Notes: a model not told the origin generated them from the sequence alone. A DNA stretch of 64,000 nt from Arthrobacter globiformis (GCF_030815865.1 NZ_JAUSXI010000001.1:3968001-4032000); one strand, 5' to 3'. Positions 42,447 through 54,978 are shown, counted from the first letter of the stretch. Translations and numbers: made by a program.

Positions 42447-43583
42447 TCAGTTGCCGGCGTAGGGCGAAACCACGACGTCGACCCGCTGGAACTCCTTGAG
42501 GTCCGAGTAGCCGGTGGTGGCCATGGAGCGGCGGAGCGCGCCGATCAGGTTGGAGGTCCCGTTGGTGTGGTGACCCGGACCGAAGAGCACCTCTTCCAGC
42601 GGACCGACAGTTCCGATGTTGACCCTGTCGCCGCGGGGCAGCTCCAGGTGGTGCGCCTCCTGGCCCCAGTGCCAGCCCTTTCCGGGGGCCTCCTCTGCCC
42701 GGGCAAGGGCGGTGCCGAGCATGACGGCGTCGGCGCCCATGGCGATCGCCTTGACGATGTCGCCCGAGGTGCCCATGCCGCCGTCGGCAATCACATGGGC
42801 GTAGCGTCCGCCGGACTCATCCATGTAGTCGCGGCGGGCGGCAGCGACGTCGGAGATGGCGGAGGCCATGGGCGAGTGGATGCCCAGGGCCCGGCGCGTG
42901 GTGGTGGTGGCACCGCCGCCGAAACCGACCAGAACGCCGGCCGCGCCGGTGCGCATGAGGTGCAGGGCGGGCGTGTAGCCGGCGGCGCCGCCCACGATGA
43001 CGGGGACGTCGAGTTCGTAGATGAACTGCTTGAGGTTCAGCGGCTCGTGGTCCTTCGAGACGTGCTCGGCGGAGACCGTGGTTCCGCGGATCACGAAGAT
43101 GTCGACGCCGGCGGCCACCACGGTCTTGTAGTGTTCCTGGGTGCGCTGGGGGGTCAGGGACCCGGCCACGGTGATGCCTGCCGCGCGGATCTCGGCCAGA
43201 CGCGACGTGATCAGTTCAGGCTGGATGGGTGCCTGGTAGAGCTCCTGCATCCTGCGCGTGACAGCCGGACTGTTGGTTTCGTCCGCCAGCGCGCCGATCT
43301 CATCCAGCACGGGCTGCGGGTCCTCGTACCGGGTCCAGAGGCCCTCGAGGTCCAGGACGCCCAGGCCGCCGAGCTTGCCCAGCGCAATGGCCGTCGCCGG
43401 GGACATGGCGGAATCCATGGGTGCCGCGATGACCGGCATGTCGAACTTGTAGGCATCGATCTGCCACGAGACGGAGACGTCCTTGGGGTCACGGGTGCGA
43501 CGGTTGGGGACGATCGCAATGTCATCCAGGGAGTAGGCACGACGCCCACGCTTGCCACGGCCAATCTCAATCTCGTAAGTCAC
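42447..43583 (-). CDS. GuaB3 family IMP dehydrogenase-like protein without cysteine
   Basis: A 378-residue protein of the actinobacterial GuaB3 subfamily. It lacks CBS domains and keeps the barrel (MPVIAAPMDSAMSPATAIAL, GGLGVLDLEGLWTR). Where IMPDH has GPGSICTTR it has VGFGGGATTTTRR; the whole protein contains no cysteine, so IMPDH or GMP reductase chemistry with Cys is not possible. The GTG start is six bases from TAACCT (43590-43595). Role in purine metabolism is inferred from family and from nearby guaA and guaB. Confidence 0.85.
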   Translation of the reverse strand: MTYEIEIGRGKRGRRAYSLDDIAIVPNRRTRDPKDVSVSWQIDAYKFDMPVIAAPMDSAMSPATAIALGKLGGLGVLDLEGLWTRYEDPQPVLDEIGALADETNSPAVTRRMQELYQAPIQPELITSRLAEIRAAGITVAGSLTPQRTQEHYKTVVAAGVDIFVIRGTTVSAEHVSKDHEPLNLKQFIYELDVPVIVGGAAGYTPALHLMRTGAAGVLVGFGGGATTTTRRALGIHSPMASAISDVAAARRDYMDESGGRYAHVIADGGMGTSGDIVKAIAMGADAVMLGTALARAEEAPGKGWHWGQEAHHLELPRGDRVNIGTVGPLEEVLFGPGHHTNGTSNLIGALRRSMATTGYSDLKEFQRVDVVVSPYAGN

Positions 43584-43589
43584 TGCTCT

Positions 43590-43608
43590 AGGTTATCCCA
43601 GCTACAGT
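43590..43608. promoter_or_regulatory. Divergent back-to-back -10 elements
   Basis: TAACCT (minus, 43590-43595) lies six bases from GTG 43583 of guaB3. TACAGT (plus, 43603-43608) lies six bases before ATG 43615. The two promoters are 7 bp apart, so their -35 regions overlap each other's transcripts. Confidence 0.55.
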
Positions 43609-43614
43609 GGCCGA

Positions 43615-44171
43615 ATGGGCGGACGCTGGGTCTTCGACGGCCACATCGCAGGCATCGGGACGGGCTCCGGACTGCGCGCGGTGGTGGGGATCTGGCAGGA
43701 ATCGCCCTTCGGTCCGTTCGCGGATGCGATGGTCCAGCTGCCGACGGGGCGGCGGGTATTGCTTGCTCCAACCGACGAGGTGGCTGAGTTCATCGCCGCC
43801 ACCTACAGCTTCGAGGAGGTCCGCGTCGTGGACGTCTCTGCCGTGCTGGCAGGGCTATCGTGGACGGTCGACGCCGGTCCCTTGGCTCTCCGGGCCATCT
43901 GGCCGCTGTCAGCCCGCTGGCGGCGGTGGCCACCAGGGGAGCCCGGACCTTCGGCACGGCGGGGAACGGCAGGCTCGAGTATTACGGGGTGAGCGACCTG
44001 CACCACATCAGCTCCGCCGTCGCCAGCTGGGAGGGCAGGGACGCCGGACCGCTGTCCACCATCAGCCCTCCGGTGACCTTCGGATTCAGCAGCGTCTCTC
44101 CGCGGCCCAGCCTCGCCCGGGTCCGGACCACTGTGGCGGAAGCTAGATCCCCCCGGCCTCCTCAACACTGA
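43615..44171 (+). pseudogene. Frameshifted hypothetical gene
   Basis: ATG 43615, six bases after TACAGT, encodes MGGRWVFDGHIAGIGTGSGL and continues to VDAGPLALRA, then becomes Trp/Arg-rich. From about 43900 the good sequence is in another phase: VSPLAAVATRGARTFGTAGN, GRLEYYGVSDLHHISSAVAS, PPVTFGFSSVSPRPSLARVR, ending 44171. A single indel near 43880-43910 joins the halves. Its end overlaps the convergent ABC gene. Function unknown; a sequence error is possible. Confidence 0.65.
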
Positions 44172-46002
44172 GCTGGGACTCGAACATCCGGAAGTACCGG
44201 CCGCGTAGAGCCACCAGTTCCCGGTGCGTGCCCTGCTCCACGATCCGGCCGTCCTCCAGCATGTACACGATGTCGGCCTTCTCGATCGTGGCGAGCCGGT
44301 GGCTGATGGCGATGATGGTACTACTGCGCTCGGCGAACAGCCGGGTGAAGATGCGGTGCTCTGCCAGCGCGTCGATGGCGGAGGTCGGTTCGTCCATGAC
44401 CATGAAGGAGGCGTTCCGGTAGAAGTTGCGCGCCATGGCGAGCCGCTGCCACTGCCCCCCGCTCAGCCCGCTCCCCTTGCGGCCGCGCGGATCCTCCATC
44501 CAGTTGCTGACATGGTTGTCCAGGCCGTTGGGCAGCTTATTGATGAAATCCAGTGCCTCGGCATCGGCGGCCGCCCGGCTGATTCGCTCGTCGTTCCGGG
44601 GCGAGTCGACGTCACCGAACAGGATGTTTTCTGCAGCGGTGGCGAACTCGTACTTGAGGAACTCCTGGCTCAGCACCGCCAGGTGGCGGTGCCAGGAGGT
44701 GACGTCGACGGCGGCGAGGTCCACCCCGTCGAGCATCACCTGCCCGGAATCCGGGCGGTAAAGCCCCGCCAGGATGCGGATCAGGGTGGACTTCCCGGCG
44801 CCGTTCTCCCCCACGATGGCGATGTGCTGGCCCTCGCGGATGGTCATGCTGATGCCGCGGATCACTTCGATGTCACTGCCGGTGTACGTGAAGCGGATGT
44901 CGCGCAGTTCGACGGTCTTGGGTGCCTCCAGCAGCGGGGGTGCGTGGCTGGAGTGGACGGGCAGGGCCATGAACAGCTCGTAGTCCTTGAGGTTGGCGAG
45001 GTCCTCATCGATCGAGCTGAGCGAGGACACCAGGTTGTTCGCCGTGGACAGCGCCCGGCTGACGATCTGCTGGACGTAGAGGAACTGCCCCACCGGCTGG
45101 GCACGGGCGATGATCTGGCCGACCACCCAGATCAGCGAGACAACTTCCGCGGCGTACTGCAGGGCGTCGGCGGCCAGCTGCATGGGGATGTACCGCTTCT
45201 GGAAGTCCAGCCGGCGCTTCTCGTCCGCGTCCCGGAGCCGGGAGCGCAGTCCCATGAGGTATCCGACGATCCCGTACAGGCGCATCTCGGCGATGTGCTG
45301 GGGGCGGAGCAGGTTGGTCTCGATCATCCGCCGCTGCCGGCGCGAATCCACCTGGGTGTTCCAGTGCGCGATCTGCTCGCGGGACAGCTTGAACTGCAGG
45401 TAGACGCTGGGGACGATCGCGACGAGCACGATCACGGCGATCCACCAGCTCACCAGCAGCAGCGCGCCGATGGCCAGGATCACCGACACCAGCTGCGTGA
45501 AGATGGCCGCGATCCGGTCCAGGACCCTGGCGTAGGAATCGGAGAACCGCTTGGCGCGGTCGTAGAGGTCCACCGTTTCCTTGTCGTCGTAACGCCAGAA
45601 ATCCAGCGCAAGGAATCGCTCGTACATCAGGTCGCCCACGATGGCACCCACCCTGAAGCTCATGAGCTGCTGAATGTAGCGGTCCACGCTGCCGAACGCG
45701 CCCCAGAACAGTCCGAGCGCCGCGGTGATGATGACGTAGACGATGGCCTGCCGGCCGGCGGCGGCGTCCCCGCTGTAGGCGGCCGCCAGCGCAGTGGTTG
45801 TCAGGCCGGCGAAATAAGTGGTGACCAGGGGCAGCACCGCCGAGATCAGCGATCCGGCCACCTTCATGAGCACGGCACCCGGCGAAGCGCGGAAGCTGAC
45901 GCGCAGGACCTGGGCCACAGCGCGGGCGTAGGGCTTAAGTGCCAGCCGCCGCCGGGGTTCCCGTTTCGGGTTCAGTTCGGCGGGATGGCGAGGTTGGGAC
46001 AT
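44143..46002 (-). CDS. ABC transporter, fused permease-ATPase
   Basis: A 619-residue half-transporter of exporter type. The membrane domain (about 30-340) has six hydrophobic segments. The nucleotide-binding domain shows Walker A GENGAGKST, signature LSGGQWQRLAMARNF and Walker B FMVMDEPTSAID. It should function as a dimer exporting an unknown substrate. ATG 46002 is six bases from TAGGCT (minus, 46009-46014). It follows the repeat array behind guaB. Confidence 0.9.
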   Translation of the reverse strand: MSQPRHPAELNPKREPRRRLALKPYARAVAQVLRVSFRASPGAVLMKVAGSLISAVLPLVTTYFAGLTTTALAAAYSGDAAAGRQAIVYVIITAALGLFWGAFGSVDRYIQQLMSFRVGAIVGDLMYERFLALDFWRYDDKETVDLYDRAKRFSDSYARVLDRIAAIFTQLVSVILAIGALLLVSWWIAVIVLVAIVPSVYLQFKLSREQIAHWNTQVDSRRQRRMIETNLLRPQHIAEMRLYGIVGYLMGLRSRLRDADEKRRLDFQKRYIPMQLAADALQYAAEVVSLIWVVGQIIARAQPVGQFLYVQQIVSRALSTANNLVSSLSSIDEDLANLKDYELFMALPVHSSHAPPLLEAPKTVELRDIRFTYTGSDIEVIRGISMTIREGQHIAIVGENGAGKSTLIRILAGLYRPDSGQVMLDGVDLAAVDVTSWHRHLAVLSQEFLKYEFATAAENILFGDVDSPRNDERISRAAADAEALDFINKLPNGLDNHVSNWMEDPRGRKGSGLSGGQWQRLAMARNFYRNASFMVMDEPTSAIDALAEHRIFTRLFAERSSTIIAISHRLATIEKADIVYMLEDGRIVEQGTHRELVALRGRYFRMFESQLSVEEAGGI

Positions 46003-46032
46003 GGCTCCAGCCTAGTCCCGGGCGTGTCCGCC

Positions 46033-46204
46033 GGTTGAGCCTGCGAAACCGAGGTTTCGGCAGGCTCAACCAACGGCGGTTTCGGCAAGCTCAACCAACG
46101 GCAGTTTCGGCAAGCTCAACCAACGGCGGTTTCGACACAGGCTCAACCAGCGGCGGTTTCGACAAGCTCAACCAGCGGCGGTTTCGACAAGCTGAACCAG
46201 CGGG
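46033..46204. repeat. 25-bp GGTTTCGRCAAGCTCAACC tandem array with an inverted leading copy
   Basis: Six direct units (starts 46053, 46078, 46103, 46128, 46155, 46180; one has two extra bases) have the consensus GGTTTCGACAAGCTCAACC plus a short variable part. An inverted copy (46033-46050) precedes the first and forms a hairpin. This motif resembles palindromic elements known to be abundant between genes in Arthrobacter and related genomes. It may terminate guaB transcription. Confidence 0.85.
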
Positions 46205-46211
46205 ACTGGGC

Positions 46212-47744
<1,533 letters not shown>

Positions 47745-47921
47745 TTACAGGTTCACGGGTAGGGGTTGCAGCCGATGACCAGCCCGTCATTACGGGACTG
47801 GCCTGTGCAGGGGTGGCTCGGGGCCAGGAGGTGGTTCTGGAGGAATTGAATTAATACTAGAACCTTGGCGGCGATCCCCATATTCCGCGCGGGCATTGTG
47901 AGCAAGGGCACTCCCGGCAGG

Positions 47922-49982
47922 CTACTTCCATCCCGTAGCGGCCAGGAGCCGCTTCTCGAACATCGGAATCATGGACTGGACGTAGGTCTTGGTGAGGTGG
48001 TTGTCGTCCTTGTAGACGTAAACGTTGCCCACCACAGCCGGGCAGATGCCGCCGGCGCAGATGAAATCGCTCATATCCATCAGGTGCAGCCCATCCACCT
48101 TGCCCCGGTACGCATCCAGCGGCGACTTTGCGGCAAGGGATTCGCCCAGCGGCGGGTTGCACTCCGGCGCGTCGGTGCCGTACTTCTGGACGCATTCGGG
48201 CATGTTGAGGGCGAAGCGGGGGTTGTCCCGGACCCCCACCACGTCTATCCCGGCGTCAGTGAACGGCTTGATGCCCTCCGGGTAGCCGGGCACCTCAGTT
48301 TCGAACGGGGCTTCCTTGTGCGTCAGGGATGCCACGGTGAACACTGCGTCGGGCTTGTGCTCCATGACGTACTCAGCGCTGGCCTTGTTGAAGGCGTTGC
48401 AGTCGGCGTCGCGCTCCGGGGATTCGGCACCGAACCGGCAGTTGCCCTTCAGGAGGGTGACCACCTCCCAGCCGTGGTCCCTGGCGATGGGGCCGAGTGC
48501 GGCCATGTACTGCTGCGCGTGGGAATCGCCGAGCACCACGATCCTCTTGGTGACCTTGTCCGGCTTGCTGTTCTGCAGGCAGCCGCTGAGCAGCGGGTCG
48601 CTGGGGACGTTTTCGTCGGTGCACAGCCCGTCGATGTCCGCCCACTCGTTTTTCATGGCGGCAGGTGCCGGGATCACGGTGGCTTCCGGCGTCGGTCTGC
48701 CGGCGTTCTCCGGCGCCAGGGCGGCGGCACCGGGAGTCAGTTCGCGCGGCTGCGCGGCTGCTGCCGCCTCTTCGGCGGTCAGCTTGGTCTGCCACACCGC
48801 GACCGGACCGGCCAGCAGGGCACCACAGGCAACAATCACGACGGCGGTGCGCCAGGCCCGCAGTTGAGGCCAGTGCCATTCGCGCAGGGGCTTTTCGACG
48901 AAGCGGGTGGTGAGTACAGCCAGGACCACGGAACCGGCCACAATGGCGAGGCCCTGGACCAGGTTGGGCTTTTCGATGCCGGTGGCTGCAAGTGACAGGA
49001 CCAGGATGGGCCAGTGCCAGAGGTACAGGGCGTAGGAGTTGTCCCCCAGCGCGACCAGCGGCTTTGAGGTCAGGAGCCTGTCCACGCCGAACCGGCTGCC
49101 GCTTTGGCCGGCCACGATGATGGCAGCCGCGGCCAGGGTGGGCCACAGCGCAATGAAGCCCGGGAAGGACCGGTCAACGGTGAGCAGCAGCCCGCAGGAA
49201 ATCATGGCGGCGAGCCCGGCCCAGCCCAGCACAACGCGCAGCGCTTTCCCCGGCTTCAGGTGGGGCAGCACCAGTGCCAGCAGGGATCCCAGTGCGAACT
49301 CCCACAGCCGGGTCCGCGTGTCGAAGTAGGCGTAGGCCTGGTTGCTGGCCGTCTGGTCGATGGAGAACACCAGGGAAGCGATGAAGATGCCGCCGAAGGC
49401 AAACATCAGGACGGTCCGGTAGCTGACATCCCGGCGGCCTCGCAGCATCCGCCACACCAGGGCGGAGCCGGCGAAGATGAGGGGCCAGAGAATGAAGACC
49501 TGGCCCTGGATGGACAGCGACCAGAAGTGCTGGAGGGGGCTGGCTCCGGAGTGGTCCTGCGCGTAGTAATCCACTGCCGTGCTGGCCAGCAGCCAGTTCT
49601 GCCCGTAGAGGAGGGACGCCCAGGCCTCATTGAGAACGTCAGGCCAGCGGCTCTGCGGCAGGACCAGCCAGGTTCCGGCCAGCACACCGAGGATCACCAC
49701 GACGGCGGCCGGTATCAGCCGCTTGAAGAGGTGCAGCCAGTGGCTCACGAGGCGCAGCGGCGTGCCCTTTTCCACCTTGCGGACGAAGGACATGGTCAGC
49801 AGGAACGCCGAGATGAGGAGGAAAATATCCACGCCGCCGGAAACCCGGCCAAGCCACACATGGTACGTGACGACCATGAGCACCGCGAGGGCACGAAGGC
49901 CCTGGACCTCGGGCCGGTAGCCCGGTTTGGCCTTCAGCCGGGCAGCCCGCGGCTCTTGGCTGTGTTCCTTCGTTTCTGGCAC
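47922..49982 (-). CDS. OafA-type acyltransferase with C-terminal SGNH domain
   Basis: A 686-residue membrane protein. The acyltransferase_3 domain covers about residues 25-370 with ten or so helices (YRPEVQGLRALAVLMVVTYH at its start). A SGNH-hydrolase-like domain sits outside (VVLGDSHAQQYMAALGPIAR; DxxH near NHLTKTY). Such proteins O-acetylate cell-wall or surface glycans. GTG 49982 (PETKEHSQEP) is preferred over GTG 50006 because GAGGGG lies seven bases upstream. Confidence 0.88.
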   Translation of the reverse strand: MPETKEHSQEPRAARLKAKPGYRPEVQGLRALAVLMVVTYHVWLGRVSGGVDIFLLISAFLLTMSFVRKVEKGTPLRLVSHWLHLFKRLIPAAVVVILGVLAGTWLVLPQSRWPDVLNEAWASLLYGQNWLLASTAVDYYAQDHSGASPLQHFWSLSIQGQVFILWPLIFAGSALVWRMLRGRRDVSYRTVLMFAFGGIFIASLVFSIDQTASNQAYAYFDTRTRLWEFALGSLLALVLPHLKPGKALRVVLGWAGLAAMISCGLLLTVDRSFPGFIALWPTLAAAAIIVAGQSGSRFGVDRLLTSKPLVALGDNSYALYLWHWPILVLSLAATGIEKPNLVQGLAIVAGSVVLAVLTTRFVEKPLREWHWPQLRAWRTAVVIVACGALLAGPVAVWQTKLTAEEAAAAAQPRELTPGAAALAPENAGRPTPEATVIPAPAAMKNEWADIDGLCTDENVPSDPLLSGCLQNSKPDKVTKRIVVLGDSHAQQYMAALGPIARDHGWEVVTLLKGNCRFGAESPERDADCNAFNKASAEYVMEHKPDAVFTVASLTHKEAPFETEVPGYPEGIKPFTDAGIDVVGVRDNPRFALNMPECVQKYGTDAPECNPPLGESLAAKSPLDAYRGKVDGLHLMDMSDFICAGGICPAVVGNVYVYKDDNHLTKTYVQSMIPMFEKRLLAATGWK

Positions 49983-50166
49983 AGAAAACCCCTCAAACGG
50001 CAGCACAAAGTATCCACGTTACCGTTTCGTGATTTTTCAGACCAATCAAACGCGCCGGATGTGACCGGGGTCTCAGTCGGGGAAATGCCCGGCCATACGC
50101 AAAGGAGGCCCGGCCAGCGACAGCTGGACCGGACCTCCTTGTGAAGCCGCGAGAGCGGGCGGCAGC

Positions 50167-51861
<1,695 letters not shown>

Positions 51862-52155
51862 TTACTTAACTACGATCGCCAGAACGTCGCGGGCGGAGAG
51901 CACGAGGTACTCGGTGCCGCCGGTCTTGACTTCGGTTCCGCCGTACTTGGAGTAGATGACGACGTCGCCAACTGCTACGTCGACCGGTACGCGGTTGCCG
52001 TCTTCGAAGCGGCCGGGGCCTACTGCAACAACTTCGCCTTCCTGCGGCTTCTCCTGGGCGGAGTCCGGGATGACCAGGCCGGAAGCCGTGGTCTGCTCGG
52101 CTTCGAGCGGGCGGACAACAATACGATCCTCAAGAGGCTTAATAGAGACCGACAC
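51862..52155 (-). CDS. groES: 10-kDa co-chaperonin
   Basis: A 97-residue GroES. It has the standard N-terminus [20 protein letters not shown], the mobile-loop region [20 protein letters not shown], and the end [15 protein letters not shown]. It caps the GroEL ring. GTG 52155 follows GGAGAGG. It is the first gene of the groES-groEL operon, with two CIRCE operators upstream. Confidence 0.95.
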   Translation of the reverse strand: MSVSIKPLEDRIVVRPLEAEQTTASGLVIPDSAQEKPQEGEVVAVGPGRFEDGNRVPVDVAVGDVVIYSKYGGTEVKTGGTEYLVLSARDVLAIVVK

Positions 52156-52264
52156 TCGGACCTCTCCTTTTCGTCAAAATTCATGGACAGTAAAAACTGT
52201 TGCGCCGTGGCGGCAGACCGTCGTCGCGGTGCCGGCAGCAGCCAGGCTGGCAGCTCTTCGTGTG

Positions 52265-52291
52265 TTAGCACCCTCCTAGGGAGAGTGCTAA
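52265..52291. promoter_or_regulatory. CIRCE operator 1
   Basis: TTAGCACCC-N9-GAGTGCTAA. It differs from the HrcA consensus TTAGCACTC-N9-GAGTGCTAA by one base, and is located between the groES promoter and the gene. Confidence 0.92.
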
Positions 52292-52296
52292 TGATG

Positions 52297-52326
52297 ACTC
52301 TATGTAAGGGGTTAGCACTCGGTCAA
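52297..52326 (-). promoter_or_regulatory. groES promoter
   Basis: On the minus strand TTGACC (52321-52326) and TAGAGT (52297-52302) are 18 bp apart, a good sigma70-type pair. It is flanked and overlapped by the two CIRCE elements. Confidence 0.7.
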
Positions 52327-52338
52327 GGTGAGTGCCAG
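52312..52338. promoter_or_regulatory. CIRCE operator 2
   Basis: TTAGCACTC-N9-GAGTGCCAG. The left half is perfect and the right half has two mismatches. It overlaps the -35 box of groES. Confidence 0.85.
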
Positions 52339-52373
52339 AATTTCATCCGCCGTAACGGGCGCGGACCCTTCGT

Positions 52374-52775
52374 TCAGCGCCCGGCGAGGTCGTCAAACCC
52401 CAGGTCCTCGCCGCCGTCGGCGTCTTCGTCCCCGGCTTTCCGCTGTTCGCGGACAAGCACGACGGCGGCCGCCGCGGCGGTCACGACCGACACGATGAGC
52501 ACCACGATGCCGCCAACACGCGCACCCAGGTACAGGTCCCGGATCTGCCGGGCTTCCTCGGTGGCATCGCTGATGTTCTTGCCGCCCACGGAGTAGACGG
52601 TGGCATTGAAGGAGTCCAGCAGGAAGATGATCACCAGCAGGATAAGACAGACGACGGCGACTCCGGCTCCGGCGATCAGCACCGGGCGTGCGTACCGGAC
52701 CAGGCGGCTATGCTGTGCCGGACCAGGGCTGGTGCTTTCGGGCTGATCGGGGGTTGGCGTTTCGCTGGATTCCAT
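52374..52775 (-). CDS. Hypothetical membrane protein with two helices
   Basis: A 133-residue protein. It has a Pro/Ser-rich N-terminus, helix 1 near 32-54 (VLIAGAGVAVVCLILLVIIF), an extracytoplasmic loop, helix 2 near 86-107 (VGGIVVLIVSVVTAAAAAVV) and an acidic tail. No family recognised. ATG is seven bases from TAGGGT (minus, 52783-52788), so probably leaderless. Divergent from the methyltransferase gene. Confidence 0.75.
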   Translation of the reverse strand: MESSETPTPDQPESTSPGPAQHSRLVRYARPVLIAGAGVAVVCLILLVIIFLLDSFNATVYSVGGKNISDATEEARQIRDLYLGARVGGIVVLIVSVVTAAAAAVVLVREQRKAGDEDADGGEDLGFDDLAGR

Positions 52776-52830
52776 TCAGACCACCCTATCGGGAAGAGCT
52801 TGGGGCGGCCGCTCCACTAGGCTTGACCCC

Positions 52831-54084
52831 ATGTCTGAAGCACCGCAGGACCAGATCGCCCCGCTCCTCACAGAAGAAGGATGGGAGCTGCTGGCCTCGC
52901 TCGGACCCTACCGGGAAGACGACTCCTTCACCCTCAGCTCAAGCCTCCGCAAGGCCGGCCACTCTCCCGAACTCGTGTCCGCCGTCCTGACGCAGTCACG
53001 GCTCCGGACCAGGGCCGAGGCCAAGTTCGGGGAGTTTGCCCTGCAGATGCTCTTCACCCAGGCCGGCCTGGAGCAGGCCACCCGGCTCAACGTGGCGGCC
53101 CGGCACGCCCAGCGCTTTGCCCAGGCGGGCGTCCGCCACGTTGCCGATCTGGGCTGCGGCCTCGGCGCGGACGCCATGGCCCTGGCCTCGCTGGACATCG
53201 CCGTGACCGCCGTGGAGGTCGACGAGACCACGGCCGCCTGCGCCACGATCAACCTCATTCCCTTTCCGCACGCCACGGTGGTCCACTCCGACGCGACGTC
53301 GGTGGACCTGGAGGACGGGGCCGGCGTCTGGCTGGACCCTGCCCGGCGCACCACCACCACGTCCGGTACCAAGCGGATCTGGGACCCCGAGGCGTTCTCT
53401 CCGCCGCTTTCCTTCGTGGAGTCGCTGGCCGCCGCGGGGCGCGCCGTCGGCGTCAAAATGGGGCCCGGCATGCCGCACGAGTCGGTGCCTGCCGGCTGCG
53501 AGGCACAGTGGGTCTCGGTGGGCGGCGACGTCACGGAAGTCGCGCTGTGGTTCAACGCCGTGGCCCGCCCTGGAATCCGCCGGGCCGCCTTGGTCATCGG
53601 TGCGGAGGGCGCCGCCGAACTTACCAGCGGGGAGGAGTTCGACGCCGGACCCGTGGCCCCCGTTGGCCCGGTGGAGGGTTTCCTGTACGAGCCGGACGGC
53701 GCCGTCATCCGTGCCGGGCTCGTGGCCGACCTGGCCCTCGGCCTGGGCGGCCATCTCGTGGACGAGCACATCGCCTACATCTGCGCCCCGAAGCTTGTGG
53801 ATACTCCGTACGCCCGGGCCTACCGGGTCCTGGAAGTCATGCCGTTCAACGTCAGGGCGCTCAAGGCCTGGGTCCGGGAGAACGGCGTCGGCGTGCTGGA
53901 CATCAAGAAGCGCGGCACGTCCGTCACCCCGGAGGAGTTGCGCAAGCAGCTGCTGTCTGGGGGTAAAGCCGGCAGCAAGGGCGCAGGCAAACCCGGCGGC
54001 AAGGCCGCGGGCAAAAAGACAGCCACCCTGGTCCTCACCCGGATCGGTGAGGAAAGAGTGGCTGTCTCCGTGGAGCCCGTGTAA
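52831..54084 (+). CDS. Class I SAM-dependent methyltransferase, THUMP-like domain
   Basis: A 417-residue protein. A Rossmann methyltransferase motif I is VADLGCGLGADAMALASLDI (about residue 108), followed by VEVDETTAACATINL. The C-terminal part contains a THUMP-like domain (RVLEVMPFNVRALKAWVREN, GVLDIKKRGTSVTPEELRKQ) and a Lys/Gly-rich insert. The family is thought to act on RNA; substrate unknown. ATG is seven bases from TAGGCT (52818-52823). Confidence 0.85.
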   Translation: MSEAPQDQIAPLLTEEGWELLASLGPYREDDSFTLSSSLRKAGHSPELVSAVLTQSRLRTRAEAKFGEFALQMLFTQAGLEQATRLNVAARHAQRFAQAGVRHVADLGCGLGADAMALASLDIAVTAVEVDETTAACATINLIPFPHATVVHSDATSVDLEDGAGVWLDPARRTTTTSGTKRIWDPEAFSPPLSFVESLAAAGRAVGVKMGPGMPHESVPAGCEAQWVSVGGDVTEVALWFNAVARPGIRRAALVIGAEGAAELTSGEEFDAGPVAPVGPVEGFLYEPDGAVIRAGLVADLALGLGGHLVDEHIAYICAPKLVDTPYARAYRVLEVMPFNVRALKAWVRENGVGVLDIKKRGTSVTPEELRKQLLSGGKAGSKGAGKPGGKAAGKKTATLVLTRIGEERVAVSVEPV

Positions 54085-54104
54085 CCCCTGGTTGCTTAAA
54101 GGAT

Positions 54105-54932
54105 CTACTGGGCGCGGACGAACGCCTCGGCGTCCCGGACCTGCTCCTCGGTGGGGCGGATTCCCGTGTACAGCACAAACTGCTCCAGCGCCTGGATCGT
54201 GGCCACCTCGGCACCGGTGATGACCTGCTTGCCGGCCGCCCGCGCTGCCTTGATGAGCGGCGTTTCCGCCGGCAGGGCCACGACGTCGAAGACGATCTTG
54301 GCGGCTTCGATGGTTTCGGCGGGGAAGGACAGCGCATCCGCCTCCGGTCCCCCGGCCATCCCCACCGGCGTGACGTTGATGACCATGTCCGCGGTGGCCT
54401 CCGGGCCGCTGCCCAGCTCCCCGCGCCAGGCAAAGCCGTACAGATCGGCGAGCGCCCGGCCAGTTGCTTCGTTGCGGGCGATGATGGTCACGTCCTTGAA
54501 TCCCGCGTCGCGCAGGGCCGCGGCCGTGGCCTTGGCCATGCCGCCAGCGCCCTTGAGCAGCACCGATGACTCCGAAGGCACGGCGTTGCGCTGCAGCAGC
54601 TGCTCGATCGCCGTGTAGTCCGTGTTGTATGCCGTCAGGCGCCCGCCGTCGTTGACGATGGTGTTGACGGAATCGATGGCCTTGGCGGACGGGTCCATGG
54701 CGTCCACCAGGGCGATCACGTCCTCCTTGTAGGGCATGGAGACGGCGCAGCCCCGGATCCCCAGGCCGCGGACGCCCGCGATCGCTTGGGCCAGGTCGGT
54801 GGGCGCGAAGGCCTTGTAGATCCAGTTCAGGCCCAGCTGGTCGTACAGGTGGTTGTGGAAGCGGGTCCCGTTGTTGCTCGGCCGGGCCGAGAGGGAAATG
54901 CACAGGGTCATGTCTTTATTCAGAATCGGCAC
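54105..54932 (-). CDS. Shikimate 5-dehydrogenase-like protein
   Basis: A 275-residue AroE-family protein. The substrate domain has GCAVSMPYKEDVIALVD (catalytic Lys) and YNTDYTA (catalytic Asp), and the NADP domain contains VLLKGAGGMAKATAAALRDA. It is the branch starting NKDMTLCISLS, which may use shikimate or quinate. The GTG start is six bases from TTTAAT (minus, 54939-54944); GGAGGG is too close to serve as a ribosome site. A downstream ATG (54911) would cut off the conserved start. Confidence 0.85.
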   Translation of the reverse strand: MPILNKDMTLCISLSARPSNNGTRFHNHLYDQLGLNWIYKAFAPTDLAQAIAGVRGLGIRGCAVSMPYKEDVIALVDAMDPSAKAIDSVNTIVNDGGRLTAYNTDYTAIEQLLQRNAVPSESSVLLKGAGGMAKATAAALRDAGFKDVTIIARNEATGRALADLYGFAWRGELGSGPEATADMVINVTPVGMAGGPEADALSFPAETIEAAKIVFDVVALPAETPLIKAARAAGKQVITGAEVATIQALEQFVLYTGIRPTEEQVRDAEAFVRAQ

Positions 54933-54978
54933 CCCTCCATTAAACGGCGGGGCAGGCTTTATTACCTGCAGCCGGCTG

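Noticed and set aside
46033..46204. CRISPR array
   Set aside because: Units are contiguous with only about 6-bp variable parts, not repeats separated by unique spacers; no cas gene nearby.
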